A stretch of DNA of 64,000 nucleotides from Phellopilus nigrolimitatus (taxonomy: Eukaryota; Basidiomycota; Agaricomycetes; Hymenochaetales; Hymenochaetaceae). The first letter of the stretch is position 1. Each line of letters starts with the position of its first letter. Below are positions 1-10,200 of the stretch, one piece after another. The notes beneath the pieces were generated by a model. That model was not told the DNA's origin. It searched no databases and saw only the letters and a list, made by a program, of their open reading frames with translations. The translations under genes and the position numbers were made by a program. The stretch covers positions 1,462,965 through 1,526,964 of the forward strand of contig JAJOHG010000004.1 of the NCBI GenBank assembly GCA_021029095.1, read 5' to 3'.

Positions 1-937
1 TCCGTCACGAGATTGAATAGAATACTCACTTCCGTCGATTATGGCCTTGAGTACCACAGTTTTCACTTTAATGTCAGCTCATCGACAGAAAATAGGATGT
101 TGTACTTACATGCGAAACCTATAGTTCAAGTAAGTCAGCACCGGCATTAGCGCAACCGAATCAAGGGCCTCACATGTATATTGTCCTTCCCAAATTCTTT
201 GTTTAAGCTTTGAGATAGAGCTCGCAGTCCAAATTTGCCAGCCGCAAAAGCACTGGTAACAACGTTCCCCCGCCACGCTGCTGTTGCGCTCGTAAAGATA
301 AGTGCACCCCTCTTGCCATTCTCGTTGAGCTCGTTCTCCTTGAAGGCGGTGATCGCAAGGCGCGAAAAGGCGAAGGCTGCGCGTATGTTCGTATCGAGCG
401 CCTCTCCGACTTCTTCGTCTGTGATCTGCAGGAAAGGCTTCCAGACACCGTATCCACCATTCCAGACTGCAGCGCGCAATGTGGTGGAGGAGGCGGGCCA
501 GTGAGACTTGATAGAACCGAAAGCCGAGATTAAAGCTGAGGAGGTGTATGCGGAGACAGGGAAGGCCGCAGCCTGGGCGAAATAAGAAGGGACATTTAAA
601 CGGAATGAATTTGATAAGATTTTGTGAACGACGACGAACCTCGCCACCAGCAGCATTGATTTCACTTGCAGTCTTCTCTAGGTGTTGTGCATTCCGGGCG
701 ATAAGAGCGACGCGGAAGCCTGCTTTGGCAAACACTTTCCTATAGGTCGCTCAGTAACCATACTTGTCCAGTTGTTTAAGCGAAACACAATGCGTACGCA
801 GTAGCAGCACCAGTGCCTGTAGACAAAACCAAGGGTTGTCAGTTTGGGACTTTCGTGATTCGATGACGAGGCGTACCCGAGCCATTCCCGACGCCTGCGA
901 CTACAAGAAGAGGACGCTTCGCGATAACACTGGCCAT
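1..937 (-). CDS. Short-chain dehydrogenase/reductase, 3' part outside the window
   Basis: An SDR-family NAD(P)-dependent oxidoreductase with Rossmann fold; the substrate cannot be told. The start codon is at 937-935. The N-terminus reads LLVVAGVGNGSG, an intron, then GTGAA, giving a glycine-rich cofactor loop. KVFAKAGFRVALIARN follows (beta-2 region with the NADP-type Arg), then NGGYGVWKPF, and FAAGKFGLRALSQSL where the catalytic YxxxK motif should be. Tyr is replaced by Phe, so catalysis by the usual Tyr-Lys pair is doubtful; the order of motifs is otherwise canonical. After KDNIH the frame continues through a 9-nt exon at 110-118 (Val-Ser-His) into AIIDG near position 30, matching the family segment IHV-HxxIDG. 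Introns are short GT-AG. The gene runs off the left edge. The exon with the missing C-terminus must lie upstream in window coordinates. Confidence 0.8.
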
Positions 938-1016
938 TGAATGGATACTTTGATGTCGTGCTATTTAAGAACGGGTGGGTGGTAGCTGGGGTATGAGTGT
1001 TTATCGTCTCGAACTT

Positions 1017-1026
1017 GCTTTATATA
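1017..1026 (-). promoter_or_regulatory. TATA-box candidate of the dehydrogenase gene
   Basis: On the minus strand this reads GTATATAAAG, about 80 bp before the start codon at 937, a normal distance for a fungal core promoter. Confidence 0.45.
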
Positions 1027-1540
1027 CATACCACTCGCTGCTCAGACTGTCGTCATCTTCAGCCATTCTCCCCTGATTCGGGGTATTTCTCTTGAGCCTT
1101 ACTCATCCTCGCCGCGGGCTGAATTTGTTGGACTTCGATGATTTCAAGCAACTGGGCACAGGACCTCTTGCGTCATGCAGAGGACTAATGAGTCAATCCT
1201 ATTGGTCCTTGGACAAAGCAGACAGGAGGCGTATCACACAAGCAAGGTCTTGTTAGAAAGCACGCAACCAACACGATTGCGACGGAAACTCGTATAATTT
1301 TCTGGCTCGTAGAATTAGGACCGGACATGGTACGGCCAACGCTGTTGACGCTGTTGACTGCTGCGTGGTTTGGCTCAAGCAGCGCGCTCAATCAGGTCAT
1401 AGATTCTCACATGTATGACGCAGCGTCGATCATCACCAGTATCGACACGAAATTGAACGTTGCCACTCATCTTCCCTAATCCACCTTCTCTTGCAACATT
1501 TTTTTCTTTCGCTGGGTGGCATTTTTAAACATCTGAAAAT
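1027..1540. other. Intergenic region between divergent genes
   Basis: About 0.5 kb between the dehydrogenase promoter and the DUF1295 gene. No convincing coding frame or repeat was seen. It probably carries the 5' control region of the plus-strand gene. Confidence 0.5.
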
Positions 1541-2835
1541 ATGGGTGTCTTTTCCCGGCTTCTTCCGCCACTCGCGAGCGCGTATGGCCTTCAAACTCGT
1601 CAGTATCATTGAATGAAATTATCTCCAACACAGATCACAGGAACGCTATGAACTGAACTTAATGATTGTTTCTTTCAAGTACTTGCAATGATTTTTGTTC
1701 CCCAGGCAAACGAAATGTTTTACGATCTCGGGGGCGCCCTCGGCTTTCTCTCTACGACGTTCATCTCCTTGTACTACCCCGCATTGAAGGGCAAATACGT
1801 CCTTGGAAATATTGAAGCCCTGCCGAGGTTGTCTTCATTCTCAAACAGACAACTGCTTCTGAGCGGCTGTTTAGTACTCTGGAGCACGAGACTTGGAAGC
1901 TTTCTACTCAATGTGCGGTGCATGCATCGTTTTGTGTCCGCTGGCTTACGAATGGTGGGTTGATAATAGCGCGCGTTGAAGGCCGGTGGAGACTCGAGGT
2001 TTGATGAGGTGAAGCATCAACCTGCAAAGTTCACTTTCTTTTGGATGGCACAAGGTACGTTCCTCATGTACCTGTCGGCTGCTTTTTAAACTTCATGCTT
2101 TTTCTTGTAGCGACGTGGGTTTTTCTTGTCGGGCTTCCGGTTTATATGGTCAACACTCTCCCTGCCCATGCCCATCCTGCTCTTCTTCCTCGAGACTATA
2201 TCTCCCTCGGTATATTTGTATCCTCTTTTCTGTTCGAAGTAGTGGCAGACCACCAGAAGACTGCGTGGAGGAAGGAAAAGGCTGCCAAGAAGCACGAGGA
2301 ACAGTTCATTAGCCGCGGACTTTGGAGTATCTCAAGGCATCCGAAGTAAGTGATTTCCTTGACGTGTTCCTAGTCTCATTTTTGGGACTGACGTTTTTCT
2401 CGTATAGTTACCTTGGCGAAGTCGGGATATGGACGGGCATCTGGGCGCTGTCGACAACGTCTCTTCAGACACCTTATTTCCCGAGGCTGACACCTTTTGT
2501 TGCTGCGGCGAGTCCTCTTGTCACTTACCTTTTGCTCACGCGCGTAAGCCCGGACATTTTTCCGACGGTCTTAAACACATAAATGACACTGGTTAATATA
2601 CAGGTCTCTGGCGTTCCCCCTCTCGAGGTAAAGGAAAACTGCCTCACTAAGGTTAAGCGATACTATACTGATAGTTGGTGGTACACAGAGAGCGGGAGAC
2701 AAGAAGTACGGCGACGATCCCAAATGGCAAGAGTACAAGAGGTATGTTGGCAGAATTTCTTGACAAACTCTTTTCTCACACTAGAAACCTACTAGGACTG
2801 TGCCTATTTTCTGGCCATGGGGTCCGAAGAATTAA
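1541..2835 (+). CDS. DUF1295 / steroid 5-alpha-reductase-like membrane protein
   Basis: A polytopic membrane protein of the DUF1295 family, related to the C-terminal domain of steroid 5-alpha reductases; the true substrate in fungi is not known. The start is MGVFSRLLPPLAS at 1541, and seven exons can be joined in frame. Recognisable blocks are DLGGALGFLSTTFISLYYP, LVLWSTRLGSFLLN, RALKAGGDSRFDEVKHQP, FVSSFLFEVVADHQK, RGLWSISRHPNYLGE and, at the end, GDDPKWQEYKR then TVPIFWPWGPKN. The SRHPNYxGE block is the hallmark of this superfamily and of isoprenylcysteine methyltransferases. All junctions use GT-AG and keep the frame, so the gene looks intact. It lies upstream of a sterol desaturase on the same strand, which might hint at a lipid role but is no proof. 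Confidence 0.85.
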
Positions 2836-3643
2836 TACGGCATCAATGGACTTTCAACTTCTCATTCATTGCGCTCGGCTCCCTTGTGCAACAACAAGCT
2901 GTATTTATATCACGACGAGCGTACCGGATCAGATTTGTCCCTTATTGGCTCGAGTACAGATTCTTTTCTTTTCTTGTAATGATTCTTTGTCGCCACCAGC
3001 AAGCTGACGAAAGCAATTTGGCGTGCGCTACTACAAAAAATAAAATAAAAGTATGTTGTACGCGCAAATCAACTGTACGTTGATGAATCTTTGAAATCGG
3101 AATGGCAACTCCAAATCGGCGTAAGAATGAAAGGCTATCAAAATTCAGTATGCTCGCGGCAGCGGAGGGAACCGCTTGCGCATGGCGGCCGGCCGCATCA
3201 TGGGTGTTTTATTCAGCACGGAGTGGTACGATTTCGCGTTGACACAGTCTAGGACCGGGAGGTTTCGACTGAAAGTCGGATCTGCAAGAGAAATGGCCTC
3301 ACTTACATCATTTTTACATGTTATGGACCAGTGGGCATCGAACACAGCATTGAATTCAAGGCAGATTCGGACCCGGTATACGCGAAACGGGTGGTAGTCT
3401 TCCTGTTCGAAGCTATCTTATCAATTTATGTCATCACGCGATCGCCGTCACGTGCAATTTTTAGAATTTTGTGGTCTGATCTTAAATTCTTGCGCGGTTT
3501 TTATACGCCAGCGCGGTCTGACTTCAAAGTTCATCGCTCCCCTTGACCCCACTTGTACGTCCATCGCTCTCGGACGCCTCCTCGCCAACGTCGTTGCCGC
3601 CGCCGCCATTGTACAGGCGTGCTCGCTTTTCACCGTTACCGTC
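2836..3643 (+). other. Intergenic region upstream of the sterol desaturase gene
   Basis: About 0.8 kb with no supported gene. Short frames occur on both strands but lack family resemblance. The frame of the next gene stays open upstream to 3428. The start at 3644 is preferred because residues before it show no conservation I recognise. Confidence 0.5.
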
Positions 3644-4785
3644 ATGGATTTGGTGCTTAGCATTTGCGACGATCTCTTCCTGGACAGAGTTTGGTCCACT
3701 CTTGTTCCGCTCTCCGCGTTTGCCGATCCGTCGTCTTCGACGCCCCTCTACTCGTTCAACAGCACATCGCCTTTCAAGGCCTCCCTCACTTCGTCATTAA
3801 GTTCTTCGTGGTCACATATTGTGTCGCTCTCGCATCTTCCGCACCCCCAAGGCCTCGCTACGAACATATCCCAGTCGTTCGCCGACGTCTCCCATTTCTC
3901 CGCATGGCCTCGTGACTACGTCCCGCGCCAGGTTCTCTCGCTCAGCGTGCTCACTCTTGTTGGCATCCACCTCCTCTACTTCATCTTTGCCGGGCTGTCG
4001 TATCGGTACATTTTCAACCACGACATGATGCGGCATCCGCGCTTTCTTAAGAACCAGGTCCGCCTCGAGATCGAGAGCAGTCTGCGGGCGTTCCCCGGTA
4101 TGATTTTGCTTACGCTGCCATGGTTCCAAGGAGAGGTCATGGGCTATTCCAAGCTGTACAATGACGTGAATGCATATGGCTGGGGCTACTTCTTTTTCTC
4201 GATCATCTGGTTCGTCGTGTGAATTGGAGTATTGGCTCGTGTGCTCACGAAGTTTAACACCAGGTTCCTTCTATTCACCGACTATTGTATCTATTGGATA
4301 CACCGCTGGCTGCATCTTCCCTGGCTATACAAGCGTCTGCATAAGCCGCATCACAAGTGGATAGGTCCGTCTTCCTTAGACTACTCGCTTAGTGAGACTT
4401 CTCATGACAATTTGTAACAGTGCCGACGCCATTCTCTTCGCATGCCTTCCACCCAGTCGATGGTTACGCGCAATCCGTACCGTATCACCTATTCGTCTTT
4501 ATCTTCCCGATGCAGCGCCACCTCTACTTATTCCTTTTTGTCGCCGTCAATTTCTGGAGCATCTTCATCCACGACTCGGATATGATTACCGGCCACCCGC
4601 TCGAGAAGATAATCAACGGTCCCGCGCACCACACACTGCACCATCTCTACTTTACCGTCAACTACGGCCAATACTTCACCTGGGCGGACCGCGCGGGCAA
4701 CTCGTACCGTCATCCTGCGAAAGAGCTTGACCCAATGCTCGAGATCCAGATGGCTGAGGCAAAGGCGAAGGCGAAGGACGAGTAG
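3644..4785 (+). CDS. ERG3: C-5 sterol desaturase (ERG3-like)
   Basis: An endoplasmic-reticulum di-iron enzyme that introduces the C5-C6 double bond of the sterol B ring late in ergosterol synthesis. The start is [10 protein letters not shown] at 3644. After about 115 N-terminal residues come membrane segments ([40 protein letters not shown]). The three histidine clusters of the fatty-acid hydroxylase superfamily follow: HRWLH, HKPHH and HHTLHH. The sequence [13 protein letters not shown] with NYGQYF just after it is typical of ERG3. Two small introns, one splitting the W of IIWFLLF and one after HKWI, restore WFLLFTD and [16 protein letters not shown] exactly. The C-terminus ends in a lysine-rich tail (AKAKAKDE). 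The length of about 345 residues suits the family. The gene appears intact. Confidence 0.93.
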
Positions 4786-5126
4786 ACCAAAATCCTCATA
4801 GATGACTAGCGAAGTGGATATGCTTATGATATTTTTACTATTTTCTCCATGTTCAATACCTAGTGGCAGGTTTAATCATTGTTTTTCATCGTCACAGCTG
4901 TATTTCTGCCCCCTTTTATTCGACGTCGCTCGCATGTAACGCAAGCTGAGAAGTAATAATGAATACCGATGCATTCACATCTCCTTTTCAGAGTTCAACT
5001 TTTTGTATATTAGGTATCCCTAAGAAGGTTGCTTATGTAAGAACTACGGGTCCGCAAGACTCACGAGTGTGGCCATACACGTACGGCGTAGCTTCTCCCA
5101 ACACCGTCAACACCACTTGTTTTCAA
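4786..5126 (+). other. Short intergenic region before RAE1
   Basis: 340 bp, AT-rich at the left, holding the 3' end of the sterol desaturase transcript and the 5' leader of RAE1. No further feature is seen. Confidence 0.5.
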
Positions 5127-6615
5127 ATGTCTTTCTTTGGCGGTGCGCCAAGTACGGCAGGAACAACTATCGGCGCAACGAATACGAATGCGAATGAGCC
5201 GAAAGATGTTGAAGTATCGGACCCTCCCAGCGACTCGATCAGCTCGCTGGCGTTCTCGTCCGCAGGCGAGTACCTCGCCGTAGGCAGCTGGAACAACGAA
5301 GTACGTCTCTGTGCATGGAGGTGTGCTGGGTGCTAACTAGCGCATCGTGGATAGGTACGCATCTATGAGGTGAACCCCCAGGGTGGCCAGACGCAGGGCA
5401 AGGCGATGTATCAGCACCAAGGGCCCGTGCTCGGCGTCTGCTGGAACAAGGTGCGCCTTCCTGTCTTTGCGTGTGGCTGCTCGCTGAACATTCAAATCGT
5501 GCAGGAGGGGAACAAGGTGATTTCGGGTGGCGCGGACAACGCAGCGCGGATGTACGACCTTGCGACCGGCCAAAGCTCGCAGGTTGCGCAGCACGATGGA
5601 CCAATCAAGTGCGTGCGTTGGATAGAGACTCCGCAGGGCGGGATCCTCGCGACAGGCAGCTGGGACAAGACACTCAAGGTGGGCCATTTGCCTCTCCATG
5701 TTGCATGATATCTCTTGACAAGCGTGTGGCCGGTAGTATTGGGACCTGCGCCAGCCGAACCCGATCACAACAGTGACCCTCCCGGAGCGCTGCTACTCGA
5801 TGGACGTCGTGTACCCGCTTATGGTCGTTGGAACTGCGGAACGACATATCCAGATCTACAACCTTACGAACCCATCCACGGCATACCGAGTAAGTTGGCT
5901 TGTAACTTCATCGACAAGCATGGAAAATGAATTAGCCGTTGCAAGACACAAATGTCTCCACTTAAATTTCAAACGCGTGTCGTGGCATGCTTCCCGTCCG
6001 CGGATGGATATGCTGTAGGGAGCATAGAAGGCCGTGTAGCTATCCAGTGCGTTTCTATCTCTTGGTTTTCAACTTCTGCATATTCATCCGTACTGCGCAT
6101 TAGATATGTGGAAGAGAAGCAGGCAAAGTAAGGTTTGATTTCTAACGTTCTCAGAGTGTGTTCTTACTTTTTGCCCAAACAGTCAAAACTTCTCGTTCAA
6201 GTGCCATCGCAAAGAGCAAGCACCGAACGCGAAAGACCAGACACTCGTCTACTCCGTCAATGATATTACGTTCCACCCCGTTCACGGCACGTTCTCTACG
6301 TCAGGCTCGGATGGTACAGTCAACTTCTGGGACAAGGACGCACGCACGCGTCTGAAGAGTACGTCTGGGTTTTGCGTCATGCCGTGATTTGTTTTTCTAA
6401 GCAGCCTTAAATTCTCACTCGCGTATTCAGCTTTCGATCCTTCGCCCGGCCCGATCGTCGCGACGGCGTTCAACCGTACGGGGAACATCTTTGCATATGC
6501 GGTCTCGTATGATTGGTCGAAGGGCCATACCGGTATGACGACGGGTCATCCGAACAAGATTATGCTGCATGCGTGCAAGGAAGAGGAGGTCAAAAAGCGT
6601 GCGGCCCGAAAGTGA
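5127..6615 (+). CDS. RAE1: mRNA export factor Rae1/Gle2 (WD-repeat protein)
   Basis: A seven-bladed beta-propeller that docks at the nuclear pore through Nup98-type nucleoporins and serves mRNA export and mitosis. The start is MSFFGGAPS at 5127. WD-like blades are visible in order: [35 protein letters not shown]...[18 protein letters not shown]...[16 protein letters not shown], then [29 protein letters not shown]...[12 protein letters not shown], and [32 protein letters not shown]. The signature YVEEKQA and [10 protein letters not shown] is diagnostic of Rae1, as is [13 protein letters not shown] near the C-terminus. About eight GT-AG introns interrupt it and all joins hold the frame. It ends [12 protein letters not shown] at 6615. 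Just 105 bp further on lies the LTR retrotransposon, so the insertion sits in or beside its 3' untranslated region. Confidence 0.95.
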
Positions 6616-6715
6616 ACGAGATGCAATCTTTTTTCTTTCTTTTTCGCTCTTGAAGTCTTTCTATGGCCCTGATGTCGTGTTTTGCGTTTTCCCCCTTTGT
6701 AACTGTTTTGGTTCA

Positions 6716-6720
6716 CAACT
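6716..6720 (+). repeat. 5' target-site duplication CAACT
   Basis: CAACT directly precedes the left LTR and recurs directly after the right LTR at 12262-12266. Five bases is the usual Ty3/gypsy duplication length. Confidence 0.9.
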
Positions 6721-6930
6721 TGTAACCTCCCGGTTACGACATCATCATTAGATAATCATTTCCCTTTTCGTAACGTACTTATATGCGCGCGCGCCGTAAT
6801 TCGAGTTCAACTTCTCTCACTCGAATTACAGGTACGCGCACGATACTGTATTATTAGAAACTTCTCTCACTCGAATTACAGAATATTCTCCTGTCTGTTT
6901 TCTAGTGTTCACACCTCACGGTGTGTTCCA
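6721..6930 (+). repeat. 5' long terminal repeat
   Basis: 210 bp from TGTAACCTCC to GTGTGTTCCA. It contains a TATA candidate (TTATATG near 6779) and a 23-bp sequence present twice, at 6809-6831 and 6859-6881. An 11-bp arm at 6796-6806 is the reverse complement of part of each copy (6819-6829 and 6869-6879), so it could form either of two hairpins downstream of the presumed transcription start. Confidence 0.95.
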
Positions 6931-7220
6931 CTTTTTTTTTGACATCGAGAACTTCTTGTACCGCGTGCAACCGGCGGCTGCCACCGCTTATTGTACGTGT
7001 CTTCGAGTTCCAGGCTGACCGTTGTCGCCTGGCATCCCGGGAATCACGGCAGAGTGATCTAGGGACTCTTCTCCGCTCATCCGAGCCGCGTGCCTCCGTT
7101 TAGCCGTCGCAGGCGACACGGATTCGGCCTTTTTGTACTCATCGGTGCCGTGCCACCGTCTCACGCTCCAGGGAAGTCGCTGCCACTTCCGGGCGTCCCG
7201 CTCTCTCTCGTTCCTTCATC
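6931..7220 (+). other. Retrotransposon leader; primer-binding site not identified
   Basis: The 290 bp between LTR and gag-pol begin with a run of T and then GACATCGAG. I see no 3'-tRNA complement starting with TGG at the LTR edge. The leader otherwise has no convincing coding frame. Confidence 0.6.
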
Positions 7221-10200
7221 ATGTCCGCAAACACTCTTCGTGCGCACGCTGCGCTTCTCCATCCCAAGATGTCTCAGATCCCCATTGTCTCCGAAGGCTC
7301 CTGGACAGTACAGCTCTTCACCGATTGGAAGAGCGCATGTGAAGACTACCGCATCGCCGCAAGTGTCGAGGACGACGAAGACCTCATACGCCGTGTTGCG
7401 CGTGGCCTCAAAGGACGCGCCATCCGTAACTGGTACACCCCACAAGCAGCCGCCGTCCAAGCTATGGATTTTGATCAGTTCGCACTCGCACTCCGCCCCG
7501 TCGTCCTTGAATACGGCTGGGAGTCGCGCACCAAGGCCGAAATCCTCTCGCTCCGCCAGAACAGCCGCAAGGCCAACGACTTCTACTACGAGATCCTGGA
7601 AAAGAACGACGCTCTCCTCGGCACCACGTACGCCTTCGACAACCGCGCCATACGCGACCTGATGGAGGCGCACTGTGATGAGGAGGTCCGCAAGGAACTC
7701 GAGGTCCCGACAGTCCACGGCATCGTCGGATTCGACCTCTGGCTCCTGGCGGCCTTCGAGGCGGACGAGACCGTTCGCCGCCGTCGGGACTCACTCAACG
7801 CCGCGCTCCGTGCGCAATCCAAGAAGACCACGCCAGTGGCCGTGCCGCGTCCAGCTCTCGCCTCCCTTCCGGCGACAGCGAATGTTCCGGCCGCCTCACG
7901 TGTTCCGGCCGCCTCACGTGCCCGACCTGGCCCCCTGCGCGCCGCTGACTACGGCCTCACGCCACGCGAAGGCGCAATTCTGGCCCGCCACCGAGGTTGT
8001 TACAACTGTCGACACTATTACACGAACCACCGTGCGCTGTCATGCACCCTCCCCGCCTCTTACCACAATAAAGCGACCATCACCGACGCGGAGGGTGACC
8101 GTAAGCGCCCGCCGGGTGCCCCGGTGCCGGCCCCGCTCTTCGTCAAGACTGAAACTGTGGCGGCGATCAGAAACCTGCCACACCCGCAGTTGCCCGCCTA
8201 CGCACTCGCCGACCTCGCGGGACACACTGCGGAGGAGCCAGTCAGCGCGCCGTCGACATCCTCGGCCGCCACGGCTGTGGCATCCGTCGGGGTCGAGATG
8301 CCGTCCTCCCAGGTCTACGAGGCGCCTTCCGAGTCGGACGGTTCGGAGTACGTCTCTCCTTTCCAGACACCCCACCTCACCTGGAACTGTCTCCTCGACG
8401 GTCCCGAAGGACCCCTCTCCATTCCCACACTAATTGATAATGGTTCGTCCCTAGTTCTGATTGACACCAAACTCGTCGACCAATTACAACTCCGTCGCCG
8501 CCGCCTCCCGGAGCCCAAACACGTCGCGCTCGCAATGGGAGGCAACAGTAGCAGTGCAGTCCTGACGGAATATGTACACATAGCCCCTCGTTCCGCCGAT
8601 TCAAAGTTTCTTTCGCGTACTGTCCGTGCTATTGTAGCCACTTCTCTCTGTTCTCCTTTGATCCTTGGCGGCCCCTTTCTTGCCGCGAATGCTATAGTTC
8701 TTGACCACGAACTCCGCTCCGCACTTGCGAAACACGCGCAATATGATCTCCTCAACCCTCCAACGGACCTGACACGGCCTCCCCCGTTGCTCCGACCCTG
8801 TTCGCCCCGCAAACGAGCCCTGACCGCTCTTAGGGATCAAATTAACCACAAGAAGGAGCTTCTTGACGAGCTGTCAAAGTGCTCACGCGTGCGACGTGCG
8901 ACGTTAGATCGCGAGCACATTTCCAGGTGGCAGCCTGATGTTGTCGCTGCCATCCGCGACCGTCTGACACTCATTGCCTTCCAACAACGTCTGACAGACG
9001 AAGAATCTAAGATGCGCAAGTCTTATTATTTACTCTTTCCCAGTGACATCCCCCATGTTGATGATCTACCGGACGACGTCTACCATGAGTTCACCCTAAA
9101 GGACGCTGACAAGCGCATCCGTACCCGCCAGTACACGTCGCCGCGCAAATACCGCGACGCTTGGGACACGCTTCTCAGACAGCATTTAGATGCCGGCCGC
9201 TTACGGCCGTCGAGTAGTAAGCACGCATCGCCCGCGTTCCTGCTTGCTAAATCAGACCCGCTCGCCCTCCCCCGCATGCTCTGCGATTTCCGTGAACTAA
9301 ACTCAAACACAGAACCTGATAGCTACCCCCTCCCGCGCGTCGACGACATTCTTGCGGACTGTGCTCGCGGCAAGATCTGGGCCAAAATCGACATGACGAA
9401 TGCCTTTTTCCAGACGAAGGTCCGCCCGGATCAAATTCCGTTGACCGCCATCAACACTCCGTTAGGGTTGTACGAGTGGACGGTAATGCCAATGGGGTGC
9501 CGTAACGCTCCGGCTACTCACCAACGTCGCATGGAAGCCGCCCTCGCCGGACTCATTGGTAAGAGCTGCCATTGTTATCTCGATGACATCATTATCTGGT
9601 CCGATAGCCTTGACGATCACATCAAGAACGTTCGCACCGTTCTTGATGCACTCGCCAAGGCTAAACTTTACTGCTCCTCCAAGAAAACTCAACTCTTCTG
9701 CACCTCCCTCGATTTCCTCGGCCACCGCATCTCCCAAGACGGTATCCAAGCCGATCCCAAGAAGACCGAGAAGATTGCCGCTTGGCCACAACCCCGCTCC
9801 GCCTCCGATGTCCGCTCCTTCCTCGGGCTCGTCCGCTACCTCGCTCCTTTCCTCCCTAACCTCGCCGATTATACCTCCGTACTCAACACCCTCACCACCA
9901 AAACCGCCGATAAAGAATTCCCCCCTTGGACCGCCCAATCGCAAAACGCCTTCGACAATATCAAGAAACTAGTACTCTCCGCTCAATGTCTCACCACAAT
10001 CGACCACAAAAGCCCTGGCGACAACAAGATTTTCCTCCATACCGACGCTAGCGACAGGCGCACCGGCGCGGTGCTCTCCTTCGGCCCAACCCCCGACTCC
10101 GCGCGGCCCGTAGCATTCGACTCTACGCCGTTGCGCGGACCCGAACTCAATTACCCGGTGCACGAGAAAGAGCTCCTCGCCATCGTGAAAGCTCTCAAGA

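Noticed and set aside
7161..7718. Minus-strand frames within gag-pol
   Set aside because: Shadows of the retrotransposon polyprotein.
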